Assembly: GCA_964652975.1 (NCBI GenBank)
Contig: CAZZCN010000010.1
Coordinates: 1 to 52,121, forward strand
Direction: 5' to 3'
Source: CAZZCN01 sp964652975
Lineage (GTDB): Bacteria; Bacillota; Clostridia; Saccharofermentanales; UBA5734
DNA: 52,121 nucleotides
Shown: one piece after another, positions 34,963 to 43,401 of the stretch
Layout of the letters: every line of letters begins with the position of its first letter
Position numbering within the stretch: the first letter of the stretch is position 1
Notes under the pieces: model-generated
Database searches by the model: none
Seen by the model: only the letters and a program-made list of their open reading frames with translations
Told to the model about the DNA's origin: nothing
Translations under genes and position numbers: made by a program

Positions 34963-35808
34963 TCATTTCCTTCGGGTTATGTACTGAGCTGTTGCGTTTA
35001 AGATCATGATAATTATAAGCAACACTATACCAGTTGCAAAAAGTGCCTGCTGATGGTCTCCTGATGCATACCCCATCTCAATACCAATATTAGTAGTAAG
35101 TGTTCTCGCAGGATCAAGAATCGACTGTGGAATTGCAACAGCGTTACCCAGTACCATGATGACAGCCATTGTTTCACCGATTGCCCGGCCGATACCCAGA
35201 ATTATGGCGGCTACAATACCTGACTTAGCAGAAGGAATAAGCAAAGAGTAGATTGTCTGCCAGTGAGTGGTACCTAATGCAAGACCCCCTTCCTTATATT
35301 GGCGGGGTAGCGAGAGAAGAGAAACCTCGGTGATACTTATTATCGTAGGCAAAATCATAATAGCTAGAATAATAGAACCGGCTAATATACTTAGTCCAGG
35401 TCCTCCAATATATTTCCGGATAAACGGAACAATAAACAACAATCCCCAGAACCCATAAACAACGGAAGGGATGCCGGCAAGCAGTTGAATGGCAGGTCTG
35501 ATAATATTACTTACCTTGGCGGGCGCAAACTCAGCCAGGAAAATGCTGCAGCAAATAGCGACGGGAACACCCAGGATTGTCGCTCCAAGAGTTACAGATA
35601 TGGAACCTATTATCATCGGGAAAATACCAAAGTAACCTTGGCTAGGAGCCCACTTCATGCCGAAAACAAAGTCCATAATACCAACCTTGGCAATTAGCGG
35701 CAAACCCTCTACAAAAATAAAAACAGTTATAAGCGCTAATGATGACAAAGCTGAAAGCGCAATAATAAGAAACGTTTTCTCTGTAATTTTCTCTATTAGG
35801 CTTTTCAT
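34963..35808 (-). CDS. pstC: Phosphate ABC transporter permease PstC (second system)
   Basis: Partner permease, 281 residues. Conserved parts are FGMKWAPSQGYFGIFPMIIG (PstC-specific periplasmic entry), QLLAGIPSVVYGFWGLLFIV, LALGTTHWQTIYSLLIPSAK (ATPase-docking loop) and GIGRAIGETMAVIMVLGNA. Its ATG overlaps the pstS stop by 4 bp, and its ribosome binding site GGCGGAGG lies inside the last codons of pstS, which explains the run of glycines at the end of that protein. Confidence 0.94.
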   Translation of the reverse strand: MKSLIEKITEKTFLIIALSALSSLALITVFIFVEGLPLIAKVGIMDFVFGMKWAPSQGYFGIFPMIIGSISVTLGATILGVPVAICCSIFLAEFAPAKVSNIIRPAIQLLAGIPSVVYGFWGLLFIVPFIRKYIGGPGLSILAGSIILAIMILPTIISITEVSLLSLPRQYKEGGLALGTTHWQTIYSLLIPSAKSGIVAAIILGIGRAIGETMAVIMVLGNAVAIPQSILDPARTLTTNIGIEMGYASGDHQQALFATGIVLLIIIMILNATAQYITRRK

Positions 35809-36653
35809 CCTCCGCCTCCTTTAGTTGTGGGAATCAATCCCTCTTTTGCAAGCTGGTTCTGACCTTCAGTGGAAAGAATAAAATCAATGAATTCCTTTAC
35901 TTTTCCTGTAGGCTTTTCGAGGGTCATAAACAAAAACGGCCTGGACAGATTGTAACTGCCGTTGCTAACGTTATCGTGCGTTGCGGCTACTCCACCAAGA
36001 CTTAATGCCTTAACATCGCTATTAACCAAGCCTAGGGAAATGAATCCGATAGCGTTTGGGTCGTCTGCGACTAATTGCAGAACAGCTCCATTGGAGTCCT
36101 GAACTATAGCCCGAGGGGTTATCTCGCTCTTGTCCATAACAAGATCTTCGAAGGCTGATCTGGTTCCTGAACCTTCCTCTCGAGTTATAACATGAATTTT
36201 GTCATTAGAACCTCCAAGCCCACTCCACACGATGGTCGAGCCGGCATAGATATCACGGACCTGATTTAATGTGAGGTCAGAAACCGGATTGCTGGAGTGT
36301 ACTATCACTGCAAGCCCATCTCTGGCTATCTCAACAACAAACAGGCTCTTCTCCTCATCTTTTAATGAACGGGAGGACATGCCGATATCGGCGGTGCCTG
36401 ATTGGACTGTCTTTACACCGGCAGATGAACCGCCTCCTTGAATGTCTATGACAAATTCAGGGTGATGAATCATATATTCCTCAGCCAGTACCTCGGCAAA
36501 AGGCTGGACAGAAGTTGAACCAGCTATAACCAGTCCTGCCTCGGACCGGTTGCCACAGCCAGAAAGGAGACTCATGGAAATAATCAGAACCACTAAAAAG
36601 ATAGATGCTCCGATTTGCTTGATAGACTTATAAGAAATAATCAAAAAATTCAT
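35805..36653 (-). CDS. pstS: Phosphate-binding lipoprotein PstS (second system)
   Basis: Phosphate receptor of the second system, 282 residues. The signal peptide ends LLSGCGNRSE, so Cys33 is the probable lipidated residue. Phosphate-contact loops are those of classical PstS: AGSTSVQPFAEVLAEEY, GGGSSAGVKTVQSGTADIGM and TREEGSGTRSAFEDL. These differ from PstS of the first operon, which has NENHGTYEFF in place of the REEGSGTR loop, so the two receptors belong to different branches and may differ in affinity. The protein ends in four glycines because its 3' end carries the pstC ribosome binding site. Confidence 0.93.
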   Translation of the reverse strand: MNFLIISYKSIKQIGASIFLVVLIISMSLLSGCGNRSEAGLVIAGSTSVQPFAEVLAEEYMIHHPEFVIDIQGGGSSAGVKTVQSGTADIGMSSRSLKDEEKSLFVVEIARDGLAVIVHSSNPVSDLTLNQVRDIYAGSTIVWSGLGGSNDKIHVITREEGSGTRSAFEDLVMDKSEITPRAIVQDSNGAVLQLVADDPNAIGFISLGLVNSDVKALSLGGVAATHDNVSNGSYNLSRPFLFMTLEKPTGKVKEFIDFILSTEGQNQLAKEGLIPTTKGGGG

Positions 36654-36702
36654 ATTTGTTACTTTGAAATGATGCGGTAAAATAACTGCTATTGCTAATT
36701 AT

Positions 36703-37362
36703 TTAGTGCTCAATTTCCTCCATCTTTCCAGTTTCTACATATACCACTCGCTCACATATATTGGTTACCCTGTCAGCACAACGTTCCAGATCATGAGCAA
36801 GCCAGATAAGACGGGTTGCTCTGGTAACGGTTTTCGGATCGTCCATCATGAAGGATGACAATTCCAGGAAAATCTTCTCGTACAGAAGATCAACTGCATC
36901 ATCCTCGTCACAGATTTTCCTTGCTGCATCTGAATCGTGATTGATAAAAGCATCCAGGCTGCGCTTCAACATATCTATTGTAAGCTTCGCCATCAGCGGA
37001 ATATCAATCAAGGGCTTTAATGGAGGCTCATCACCAAGCATGATCGTGATTTTGGCAATACCCACAGCATAATCACCGATCCGCTCCAATTCTGTGATTA
37101 TATTAAGCACAGCTACAATTAGACGCAGGTCATTAGCGATAGGCTGCTGTGTGGCGATAAGCTGAATACACTTTTCTTCCACCTCGAACCTTTTGTGATT
37201 AGTGATATGATCATCTACAACTATCTGGTGTGCCAGCGTAAGATCTCTTAGCTCCAGAGCTTTAATGGAAAGCGTAATGGCATTCTCTACCATGGCGCCC
37301 ATTACAAGGACATCGTCCTGTATCTCCAGCAGTCTTTTGTGAAATGTACTTCTTATTTCCAT
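36703..37362 (-). CDS. phoU: PhoU-family phosphate regulator (second system)
   Basis: PhoU-type helical regulator, 219 residues from the ATG complementary to 37360-37362, which has AGGTG 6 bases upstream. A GTG three codons earlier (37371) is in frame but overlaps that site. The two repeats are visible: LLEIQDDVLVMGAMVENAIT and ITELERIGDYAVGIAKI, then LERCADRVTNICERVVYV. It lies between pstB1 and pstS, an unusual place, since PhoU normally follows pstB at the operon end. No two-component genes accompany this operon. Confidence 0.93.
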   Translation of the reverse strand: MEIRSTFHKRLLEIQDDVLVMGAMVENAITLSIKALELRDLTLAHQIVVDDHITNHKRFEVEEKCIQLIATQQPIANDLRLIVAVLNIITELERIGDYAVGIAKITIMLGDEPPLKPLIDIPLMAKLTIDMLKRSLDAFINHDSDAARKICDEDDAVDLLYEKIFLELSSFMMDDPKTVTRATRLIWLAHDLERCADRVTNICERVVYVETGKMEEIEH

Positions 37363-37431
37363 ATGTTGCACCTCTCTCTCGTTTTTTGCTGAGCTTTCAA
37401 TTGGCGATTAATATACTCAAAGTTTTCATTT

Positions 37432-37463
37432 TGCTGTTGTTGTTGTTGTTGTTGTTGTTGTTT
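37432..37463. repeat. Trinucleotide repeat (GTT)n / (CAA)n between pstB1 and phoU
   Basis: About nine consecutive GTT triplets on the plus strand (CAA on the coding strand) lie about 70-100 bp upstream of phoU within the 166-175-bp gap after pstB1. Confidence 0.85.
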
Positions 37464-37537
37464 GGTTATAAAAATTACTCTATGGCTTTTCGTACAGCAT
37501 TTCAAGTGGCAAGCAAAACTACCAAACTACCGAAATT

Positions 37538-38335
37538 CTATCCAAAACGACCTGTTATATAATCCTCTGTCCGCTTGTCCTTTGGATTGGCAAAAATCTC
37601 TGCGGTGGGTGAATATTCAACAAGCACTCCCGCCTTATCCGGCTCCATCATCATAAATGCAGCCATGTCAGACACTCGCGCCGCCTGCTCCATGTTATGT
37701 GTAACAATTATTATTGTATAAACACGCGCAAGTTCACGCATCAACTCTTCGATTTTCAGTGTGGATTCAGGATCAAGAGCACTGCAGGATTCATCCATAA
37801 GAATCACCTCGGGCTCAACGGCAATCGCACGCGCTATACACAGGAGCTGTTGCTGACCAAGAGAGAGCTCAAGCGCAGAATGCTTAAGCTTATCCTTCAC
37901 ATCATCCCATAGTGCAACTTGACGCAAACTCCGCTCAATTATGCCTTGCAGATCGGATTCACTTTTAAGTCCGTGTCGCCTAGGCCCGAATGCCACATTG
38001 TCATACACAGACATTGGAAATGGATTGGGTTTCTGAAAAACCATGCCCACCTTTTTCCTCAGGTCGACAACATCCATATTCTTATCATATATGGAAGAGC
38101 CGTCAAGCTTTACCAATCCCTCTACTTTGACACCAGGTATGAGGTCATTCATACGGTTAAAAATGCGTAGGAGGGTAGACTTGCCACATCCAGACGGACC
38201 TATAATAGATGTAATAGAGCACGGCTGAATTTCAAAAGTAACATTCCTCAATGCCTGGAAGCTACCGTAGAACAAATTAACCGCTTCTGTCTCAATTTTG
38301 GCGCATGGGCAGGATTTTAAGTTTAAATTTTCCAT
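37538..38335 (-). CDS. pstB: PstB1, PstB paralogue with an altered signature motif
   Basis: First gene of the second pst operon, a 265-residue PstB ATPase. The nucleotide-binding residues are intact: Walker A GPSGCGKST (46-54, Lys52), Q-loop VFQKPNPFP (Gln101), Walker B VILMDESCSALDP (Asp181, Glu182) and H-loop VTHNMEQA (His213). The signature, however, reads LSLGQQQLL (157-165) instead of LSGGQQQRL; I confirmed the CTT codon for the inserted leucine on the complement. This is the same position that is altered in degenerate sites of asymmetric ABC proteins. Its motif set is exactly complementary to PstB2 at 33307-34068. The cysteine-containing N-terminal extension (NLKSCPCAKIE) is unusual. 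Confidence 0.93.
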   Translation of the reverse strand: MENLNLKSCPCAKIETEAVNLFYGSFQALRNVTFEIQPCSITSIIGPSGCGKSTLLRIFNRMNDLIPGVKVEGLVKLDGSSIYDKNMDVVDLRKKVGMVFQKPNPFPMSVYDNVAFGPRRHGLKSESDLQGIIERSLRQVALWDDVKDKLKHSALELSLGQQQLLCIARAIAVEPEVILMDESCSALDPESTLKIEELMRELARVYTIIIVTHNMEQAARVSDMAAFMMMEPDKAGVLVEYSPTAEIFANPKDKRTEDYITGRFG

Positions 38336-38503
38336 AAATCACTCTCATTAATTACTAATTATCTTGCTAATTAATTACTCATTGTCAGGCTTATAACAAA
38401 TAGGGTTTCGAATAAAGAAAAAATATCGCTCCAGGTTTTTGATCAAATAAAAATATACCTTTAAGCTTTTGAACAATGAAAACTTAGTTCTTAGCCATTC
38501 GGT

Positions 38504-38589
38504 ATTATATCATAAGAATGCAAAAAAAAACATATAAAATTTACGAAAACATAACACAAAATTTACTAAAGATTAACGAAAACATAATA
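38504..38589 (-). promoter_or_regulatory. Putative PhoP box array and promoter of the second pst operon
   Basis: On the plus strand, hexamers TTTACG (38540), ATAACA (38551), TTTACT (38562), TTAACG (38573) and ATAATA (38584) begin exactly 11 bp apart, five in a row. The spacers are A-rich. A -10-like TATAAT read on the minus strand lies at 38509-38504, about 30 bp downstream of the array, in front of pstB1. The hexamers resemble the TTAACA-type PhoP half sites and those at 20321-20358, although here they point against the direction of transcription. The remainder of 38336-38660 shows no gene. Confidence 0.62.
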
Positions 38590-38660
38590 CAAAAAAACGT
38601 GAATTGAGCATAATATTGACAAAAAATAATTGTTTGGGTCTTTATGAAAATAGGAGAAAA

Positions 38661-39731
38661 TTATAATTCTATATCATAATCAGGTTTTATCTTGAATATT
38701 CTATTCGATAGATACGAAAGCATAACTGGCTTTTGGATGTCAACAAAATGCAGTGAAGTTGAAAACAGCTGCTGATGAGTCAATTTTCCGCTTTTGCCTT
38801 TGAAATGGCGATTGTAAGCATTTCTACCATATTTGCCGTCTCCAAGAAGCGGATGTCCTATATGAGCAAAATGTGCTCTAATCTGGTGAGTCCTTCCTGT
38901 GACAAGTTCCGCTTCAAGTTCGGTTACATCCTCGCCCTGCGGTCCAACTCCCTTGAAAATCTCCAATATACGGTATCTGGTTGTTATATCCAGGTCGCCT
39001 TCCTTGGCTTCATCGTGAATGTATACATCGGCTTTGCCGGGGGGTTTCTCCAGAAAAGACTTTATCTCTTTCATTTTTATTCCGTCATAACAGACAACCG
39101 GTTCTCCGACATCGGGTATGCCGCGGACCAACAGGCGGTACCTCTTGCGGATTTTGTCTTCCTTGAGTGCTGCGATTACGCCGGCAAGAGCCTTTTTGTT
39201 CCTCGCAAGTAGAATAAGGCCGCCGGTGTTCATATCTATTCGATGGCACAAGGTTATCTCGCTGTTGTTCGTATCTTTTCGTATAAGCTCAATCAAAGTC
39301 GGTCCGACAGTACTTTCACCCGGATGAACAGCAATATGAGGACTCTTGTTGATTACCAGAATATTTTCGTCCTGATAGACAACTGTATAAGGAGGCCTTG
39401 AATCGTTGGATGATGTACTCTTGCCGGTGCTGCTACGTGAAGATGTCTGTGATTTGGCATCGGCTGATGATGTTTGTGTCTGTGGGCTACCGTCTGCTTT
39501 TTCTTTCACGGAGTCGGATTTGTTAAAAAGTAAATCATCGGAAACATAGACTGAAATTTCATCACCGATAAAGACGAAATCGTCGGTCTTGGTTTTCTGT
39601 CCGTTGACCCTGATATCCTTGTTCTGCAATGCCTTCAGTATGACTGAGGGTTTGGCGTCGGGAAACTCGGCACATATTACATGCACCAGCTTTTTACCAT
39701 TTGATTTTTTTTCTGCTTTAAATGTTTTCAT
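38661..39731 (-). CDS. RluA-family pseudouridine synthase with S4 domain
   Basis: Converts uridine to pseudouridine in ribosomal RNA (RluC/RluD type). The N-terminal S4 RNA-binding domain (about 10-75) has LKALQNKDIRVNGQKTKTDD. A low-complexity Ser/Thr/Gln linker follows (about 90-120), then the catalytic domain with VVYQDENILVINKSPHIAVH, the active-site aspartate in LCHRIDMNTGGLILLARN, and ELVTGRTHQIRAHFAHIGHPLLGD. The start is the ATG complementary to 39729-39731, or the ATG four codons earlier (39743). The frame is open to 39935, but that stretch is a 16-bp tandem array whose period is not a multiple of three, so it is not coding. Confidence 0.9.
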   Translation of the reverse strand: MKTFKAEKKSNGKKLVHVICAEFPDAKPSVILKALQNKDIRVNGQKTKTDDFVFIGDEISVYVSDDLLFNKSDSVKEKADGSPQTQTSSADAKSQTSSRSSTGKSTSSNDSRPPYTVVYQDENILVINKSPHIAVHPGESTVGPTLIELIRKDTNNSEITLCHRIDMNTGGLILLARNKKALAGVIAALKEDKIRKRYRLLVRGIPDVGEPVVCYDGIKMKEIKSFLEKPPGKADVYIHDEAKEGDLDITTRYRILEIFKGVGPQGEDVTELEAELVTGRTHQIRAHFAHIGHPLLGDGKYGRNAYNRHFKGKSGKLTHQQLFSTSLHFVDIQKPVMLSYLSNRIFKIKPDYDIEL

Positions 39732-39769
39732 GAAGCCTATCATATATGAAACGGTGTAAATAGTAAAGA

Positions 39770-39865
39770 GGGAATAAAATCTGTTGGGAATAAAACCTGT
39801 TGTGAATAAAACCTGTTGTGAATAAGGTCTTTCGGGAATAAAAACTTTCGTGAATAAAACCCGTA
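39770..39865. repeat. 16-bp x 6 tandem repeat upstream of the pseudouridine synthase gene
   Basis: Six contiguous 16-bp units start at 39770, 39786, 39802, 39818, 39834 and 39850, with consensus GGGAATAAAACCTGTT and each differing at a few bases. The array lies within the first 140 bp before the synthase start. Further upstream (39936-40000) there is degenerate GATTAGATGGTTGATT-like repetition. Nothing else is seen between the synthase gene and the promoter at 40046. Confidence 0.88.
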
Positions 39866-40045
39866 GAAAAATATAAGAAATTATACTTGTTTGCATACCG
39901 GGAGATATTCTGATTTGCGGATCATAGACGATCATAAGATGGTTGATTGTATTAGGATTAGATGGTTGATTATATGATGATTAGATGATGGTAAGATGGG
40001 CTGAATAGAGGCTTGATTTAGGTTGAATTGATGACAAAATTCTAA

Positions 40046-40074
40046 TTGACATTTAATATCATGGTCGGTATAAT
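40046..40074 (+). promoter_or_regulatory. Consensus sigma-A promoter
   Basis: TTGACA (40046-40051) and TATAAT (40069-40074) are separated by 17 bp. It lies about 95 bp before the start of the following surface protein gene. Confidence 0.85.
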
Positions 40075-40167
40075 TTAGACAATTCCGTGTTCTGTTTTTT
40101 TTAACATATATTTTTCATGAAACTATAAATGGTCTGAATTTTCAGATAAATGAAAGGGCTTAATATT

Positions 40168-41196
40168 TTGAAAAAGAAAATTACAGCAATAGTATTTCTT
40201 ATTATCTTGTTAGTTACATTATTTTCTGTTTCCTTTAGCTGCTATGCAATTAAAATTATAAGTACAGCTTCTGCTCCTAAAGATATCAATGGTGAAATTT
40301 ATATCGGTGATACAGATATACCTAGTGTTTCTTTTACCTGGACTAACGTTGATTTAACTAAAAATAATTATATCAGGATTGAAAGGGCGAATACAACTTT
40401 TAATCCTGTTATACCTGTATATGAAGTTATTAGAGATAATTATGATCATCATAACAATAGTTATTTTGACAGATCGGTTGTGCTTGGAAACACATACAAA
40501 TATAGAATGTATGGTGTAAACAGCATTGGATCAGCTGTATCTGATATATACAAGATTTACATACCTACGGCAACAGTCATTCAAGGTTCAACTACTACAA
40601 ACTCAATCAAATTAAATTGGACATCTGATAGTAAAATTACTGAAAATATTTCTTTGTATAGATATACTGACGCAGATCCCGGGCGTGTTTTACTTGCAAC
40701 ATTCCCGATTACTACAAAATCATATGTAGACACTTCAATCAAAGCGGACACAAATTATTATTACTTTGCTTTTACTCATAAAGACAGGTCGTATAACATA
40801 CAAAGCAACACAATTAAAGCTTCAACAAGTTCAAATTCTGTTGCAAATGTTTCTAATTCTGTTTCAAATGTTGCAAATGTTTCAAATTCTGTTTCAACTA
40901 TTAGTAATATATCTTCATTGCAGGCATCAAGTATAATAAAATCTACAAGTAGTTCAATTGGCAATTCATCAAACGTGAGTAGTTCTAATGGGGCGACTGT
41001 CGCAGACAGCCAGGATAGTGGACAAATTAGCAGTGTTAGTTCGGCAGGCATAAGCAGTGCTGATACCAGCAAAGAATTGACTGACACCAAAAAAACAAAC
41101 AACACCTCAACTATTTTACTGGCAATTGGTGCACTTCTTGTAGCTGCTGCTGTAATTGCGGGTATAATTTTCATGATATCAAGAAGAAAAACTTAA
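40168..41196 (+). CDS. Predicted cell-surface protein with fibronectin-III-like domains
   Basis: A 342-residue membrane-anchored protein of unknown function. An N-terminal signal peptide (KKKITAIVFLIILLVTLFSV) is followed by two beta-rich domains of about 90 residues, each with fibronectin-III-like features (SFTWTNVDLTKNNYIRIERA, GNTYKYRMYGVNSIGSAVSD; then SIKLNWTSDSKITENISLYR, ADTNYYYFAFTH). A Ser/Asn/Val-rich repeat region (NVSNSVSNVANVSNSVST, about 235-320) follows, then a hydrophobic segment (ILLAIGALLVAAAVIAGIIF) and a short basic tail. The TTG at 40168 is preferred as start because AAAGGG lies 9 bases upstream; the in-frame ATG at 40150 lacks such a site. Confidence 0.78.
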   Translation: MKKKITAIVFLIILLVTLFSVSFSCYAIKIISTASAPKDINGEIYIGDTDIPSVSFTWTNVDLTKNNYIRIERANTTFNPVIPVYEVIRDNYDHHNNSYFDRSVVLGNTYKYRMYGVNSIGSAVSDIYKIYIPTATVIQGSTTTNSIKLNWTSDSKITENISLYRYTDADPGRVLLATFPITTKSYVDTSIKADTNYYYFAFTHKDRSYNIQSNTIKASTSSNSVANVSNSVSNVANVSNSVSTISNISSLQASSIIKSTSSSIGNSSNVSSSNGATVADSQDSGQISSVSSAGISSADTSKELTDTKKTNNTSTILLAIGALLVAAAVIAGIIFMISRRKT

Positions 41197-41241
41197 TATT
41201 AATTTTGTTATAAATGGTTAAGAAGTCAAAAGAAAGAAAAG

Positions 41242-43401
41242 CTATTTTCTTGCATTCAAATCATAAATTGTCACGCCACTTGGTTTTTGACTTACTTCTG
41301 AACAATTTTCAACAATCCATTTTGTTATTGCACTGTTATTGTTCCCGATGTTTGACATTTGTCCAATATTTGCATCTGCATTGTTATTATTTTGATTTGA
41401 ATCTGCATTTCCATTGTTTTGATCAGTGGTTGAATTGTAATTGTTCTGATTAGACGGTGGAAATTGGTACGATGAATCGGCAGGGGGCCTGTTTCCGCCA
41501 CCAGGCAGATTGTTTCCGGTGTTTTGATTAACAATGGCATATTTGACCACGCCGTCGCTGATCATTATCTTATACTCGTCCAGAGTGACAGGATTATCGC
41601 CGCCGTTGAATCCACCCAAAACCATCACGTCTCCATCGGACTGCAAAATCAATTCATTTCCAACTCCCATTGAGCTTGGCACCGAGGCAAGATACAAAGC
41701 AACTCCTCTGTTCGCTTCAAGGAAAGCAACAAGGTCGGTCAGATCTGTTCTTTTAGAAAAGGCATTGCCACTATTTGCAAGTTCAGGTCCGGCGATAGGC
41801 AATTGCGCATTGTTTCCGTAAATAGCCGGTGAAAAGGTCCAGACACCTGGCAAAATGAAAAGGACAGCCATAAATAGAGCAACTGTTTCAGGCTTTTTTA
41901 AAAACCAAAAAACAATTCCCCCGAAAATCATAATAAGCAGGCACGCAGCGAAAATTGCACCACATGTCCAGAAAAGCCATGGAAGCCAGTTGCTGTAAAG
42001 ACTCTGGATGTACAACTGGGGAATTGCAGTGACAACGAATGCAAAAGGCAGAATGAATCGGGAAAATTTCTTTTGCTCCTTGCTTTTTTGGACAAGCACG
42101 GAAATTGCGATGCCAGTCAGGGCGGCAACAGGAAAGGCGAACATGGCGAGGTAGTAGCGATGGACAAGTCCACCAGAGAAGCTGTAGTAGATAAACATGG
42201 GTATGAAACACATGGTGAAATAAAACAATGTAATATTACGTGTATCTTTTCTGGTGGATTTTTTTAACATGAAAAGCGCATAAATACTTGCTAGAATTGC
42301 TGGTATCAAAAACCATGAAGCCTGCCCGGAAATCTCTGAGTTGTATAATCTGAAAAAGGATGTTGCCCCGCCTTCAGCTCTTGGTCCGCCTGAGTTGCCC
42401 TGTCCATTTTGCCCCGGAGGACCGTTTCTATTACTATCCATGCCGCCTGGTGGAATTGGGCGGTTGTCTCCTGGAATGTTTGCATTGTCGTCCGGAGGCG
42501 CAGGTAGGTTGTCTCCCTGCATGTTATCATAGGAGCCCGGAGGCGCAGGCTGGTTGTTGAGCTGAGAGGTTGTGTTGTTTTTGCCGCCATCGCCGCCGAT
42601 ATTGCCAAAGAGTCTGTTGATTCCGTTATACCCCAACGCTAGAGTTAATGCGCTGTTGGTTCCGCTGCTTCCGACAAAAGGTCTGTCTGCCGCAGGCGTC
42701 AGATCGACTGCAATTATCCACGAAAGTGAAACAGTGAGGAGAATGACGACCGAGATAAAACAGTGAAAAAGCCGTATTAGAATTTTTCTATCAGAAAACA
42801 CAAGGTAGGTCAGATAAACCGCAGGAACAATCATAAAAGACTGCAGCATCTTTATATTGAATCCCAGACCGATAAGTATGCCGGCGAAAATCAGATATTT
42901 AAAGCTTTTATTTTCGATACTCTTAATGAGCTGGTCAGACGCCAGTATCAAAGTCAATATCAACAGACCGTCCATTGTGTTGTTACGGCTGATTGCCGCC
43001 ACAATAGGAGTCAAGGCCAGAACGATTGCAGCCACTGTTCCTGCAAGCCGGCCAAACCTCTTATTTATAATTCTGTAAATCAAGTAAACCGACAACACCC
43101 CTGCCAGGGCTTGCGGTAATAAAAGAGCCATTCCGTTGAATCCGAACACCTTCGTGAAAAGAACTTGAATCCATAATCCGAGCGGTGGCTTGTCAATACT
43201 GACAAACCCAACTGAATCAAGGCTGTTATAGAAAAACGTGTGAAAATTCTGTCCCATGGAATAAACGCCAGCCGCATAATAAAGATTGCCGAGGCCTTCG
43301 TTCCAGAGATTCCATATATAGGCAAACGACGCAAGGACCAGAGCGAAGGCAATCGGCAGATTATCTTTTATTGATACTCTAACGCGTGACGGCATTTTCA
43401 T
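41242..43401 (-). CDS. GT39-type membrane glycosyltransferase (ArnT/YkcB-like)
   Basis: Predicted integral-membrane transferase that moves a sugar from a polyprenyl-phosphate carrier to a surface acceptor (GT39/PMT_2 superfamily, as in YkcB and ArnT). The first extracytoplasmic loop SVGFVSIDKPPLGLWIQ carries the Asp-Lys-Pro-Pro motif of the family, preceded by LYYAAGVYSMGQNFHTFFYN. About 12-13 hydrophobic segments follow. Two low-complexity stretches stand out: a Pro/Gly/Asn/Asp-rich loop around residues 265-340 and an Asn/Gln/Asp-rich segment near the C-terminus (about 655-700). The ATG complementary to 43399-43401 is chosen because AGGAGGG ends 6 bases upstream; upstream alternatives (to 43464) place the start inside another purine-rich run. 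Confidence 0.85.
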   Translation of the reverse strand: MKMPSRVRVSIKDNLPIAFALVLASFAYIWNLWNEGLGNLYYAAGVYSMGQNFHTFFYNSLDSVGFVSIDKPPLGLWIQVLFTKVFGFNGMALLLPQALAGVLSVYLIYRIINKRFGRLAGTVAAIVLALTPIVAAISRNNTMDGLLILTLILASDQLIKSIENKSFKYLIFAGILIGLGFNIKMLQSFMIVPAVYLTYLVFSDRKILIRLFHCFISVVILLTVSLSWIIAVDLTPAADRPFVGSSGTNSALTLALGYNGINRLFGNIGGDGGKNNTTSQLNNQPAPPGSYDNMQGDNLPAPPDDNANIPGDNRPIPPGGMDSNRNGPPGQNGQGNSGGPRAEGGATSFFRLYNSEISGQASWFLIPAILASIYALFMLKKSTRKDTRNITLFYFTMCFIPMFIYYSFSGGLVHRYYLAMFAFPVAALTGIAISVLVQKSKEQKKFSRFILPFAFVVTAIPQLYIQSLYSNWLPWLFWTCGAIFAACLLIMIFGGIVFWFLKKPETVALFMAVLFILPGVWTFSPAIYGNNAQLPIAGPELANSGNAFSKRTDLTDLVAFLEANRGVALYLASVPSSMGVGNELILQSDGDVMVLGGFNGGDNPVTLDEYKIMISDGVVKYAIVNQNTGNNLPGGGNRPPADSSYQFPPSNQNNYNSTTDQNNGNADSNQNNNNADANIGQMSNIGNNNSAITKWIVENCSEVSQKPSGVTIYDLNARK

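Noticed and set aside
39732..39935. N-terminal extension of the pseudouridine synthase
   Set aside because: The stretch is a 16-bp tandem array with a period not divisible by three and no ribosome binding site before its first ATG; the S4 domain starts after 39731.
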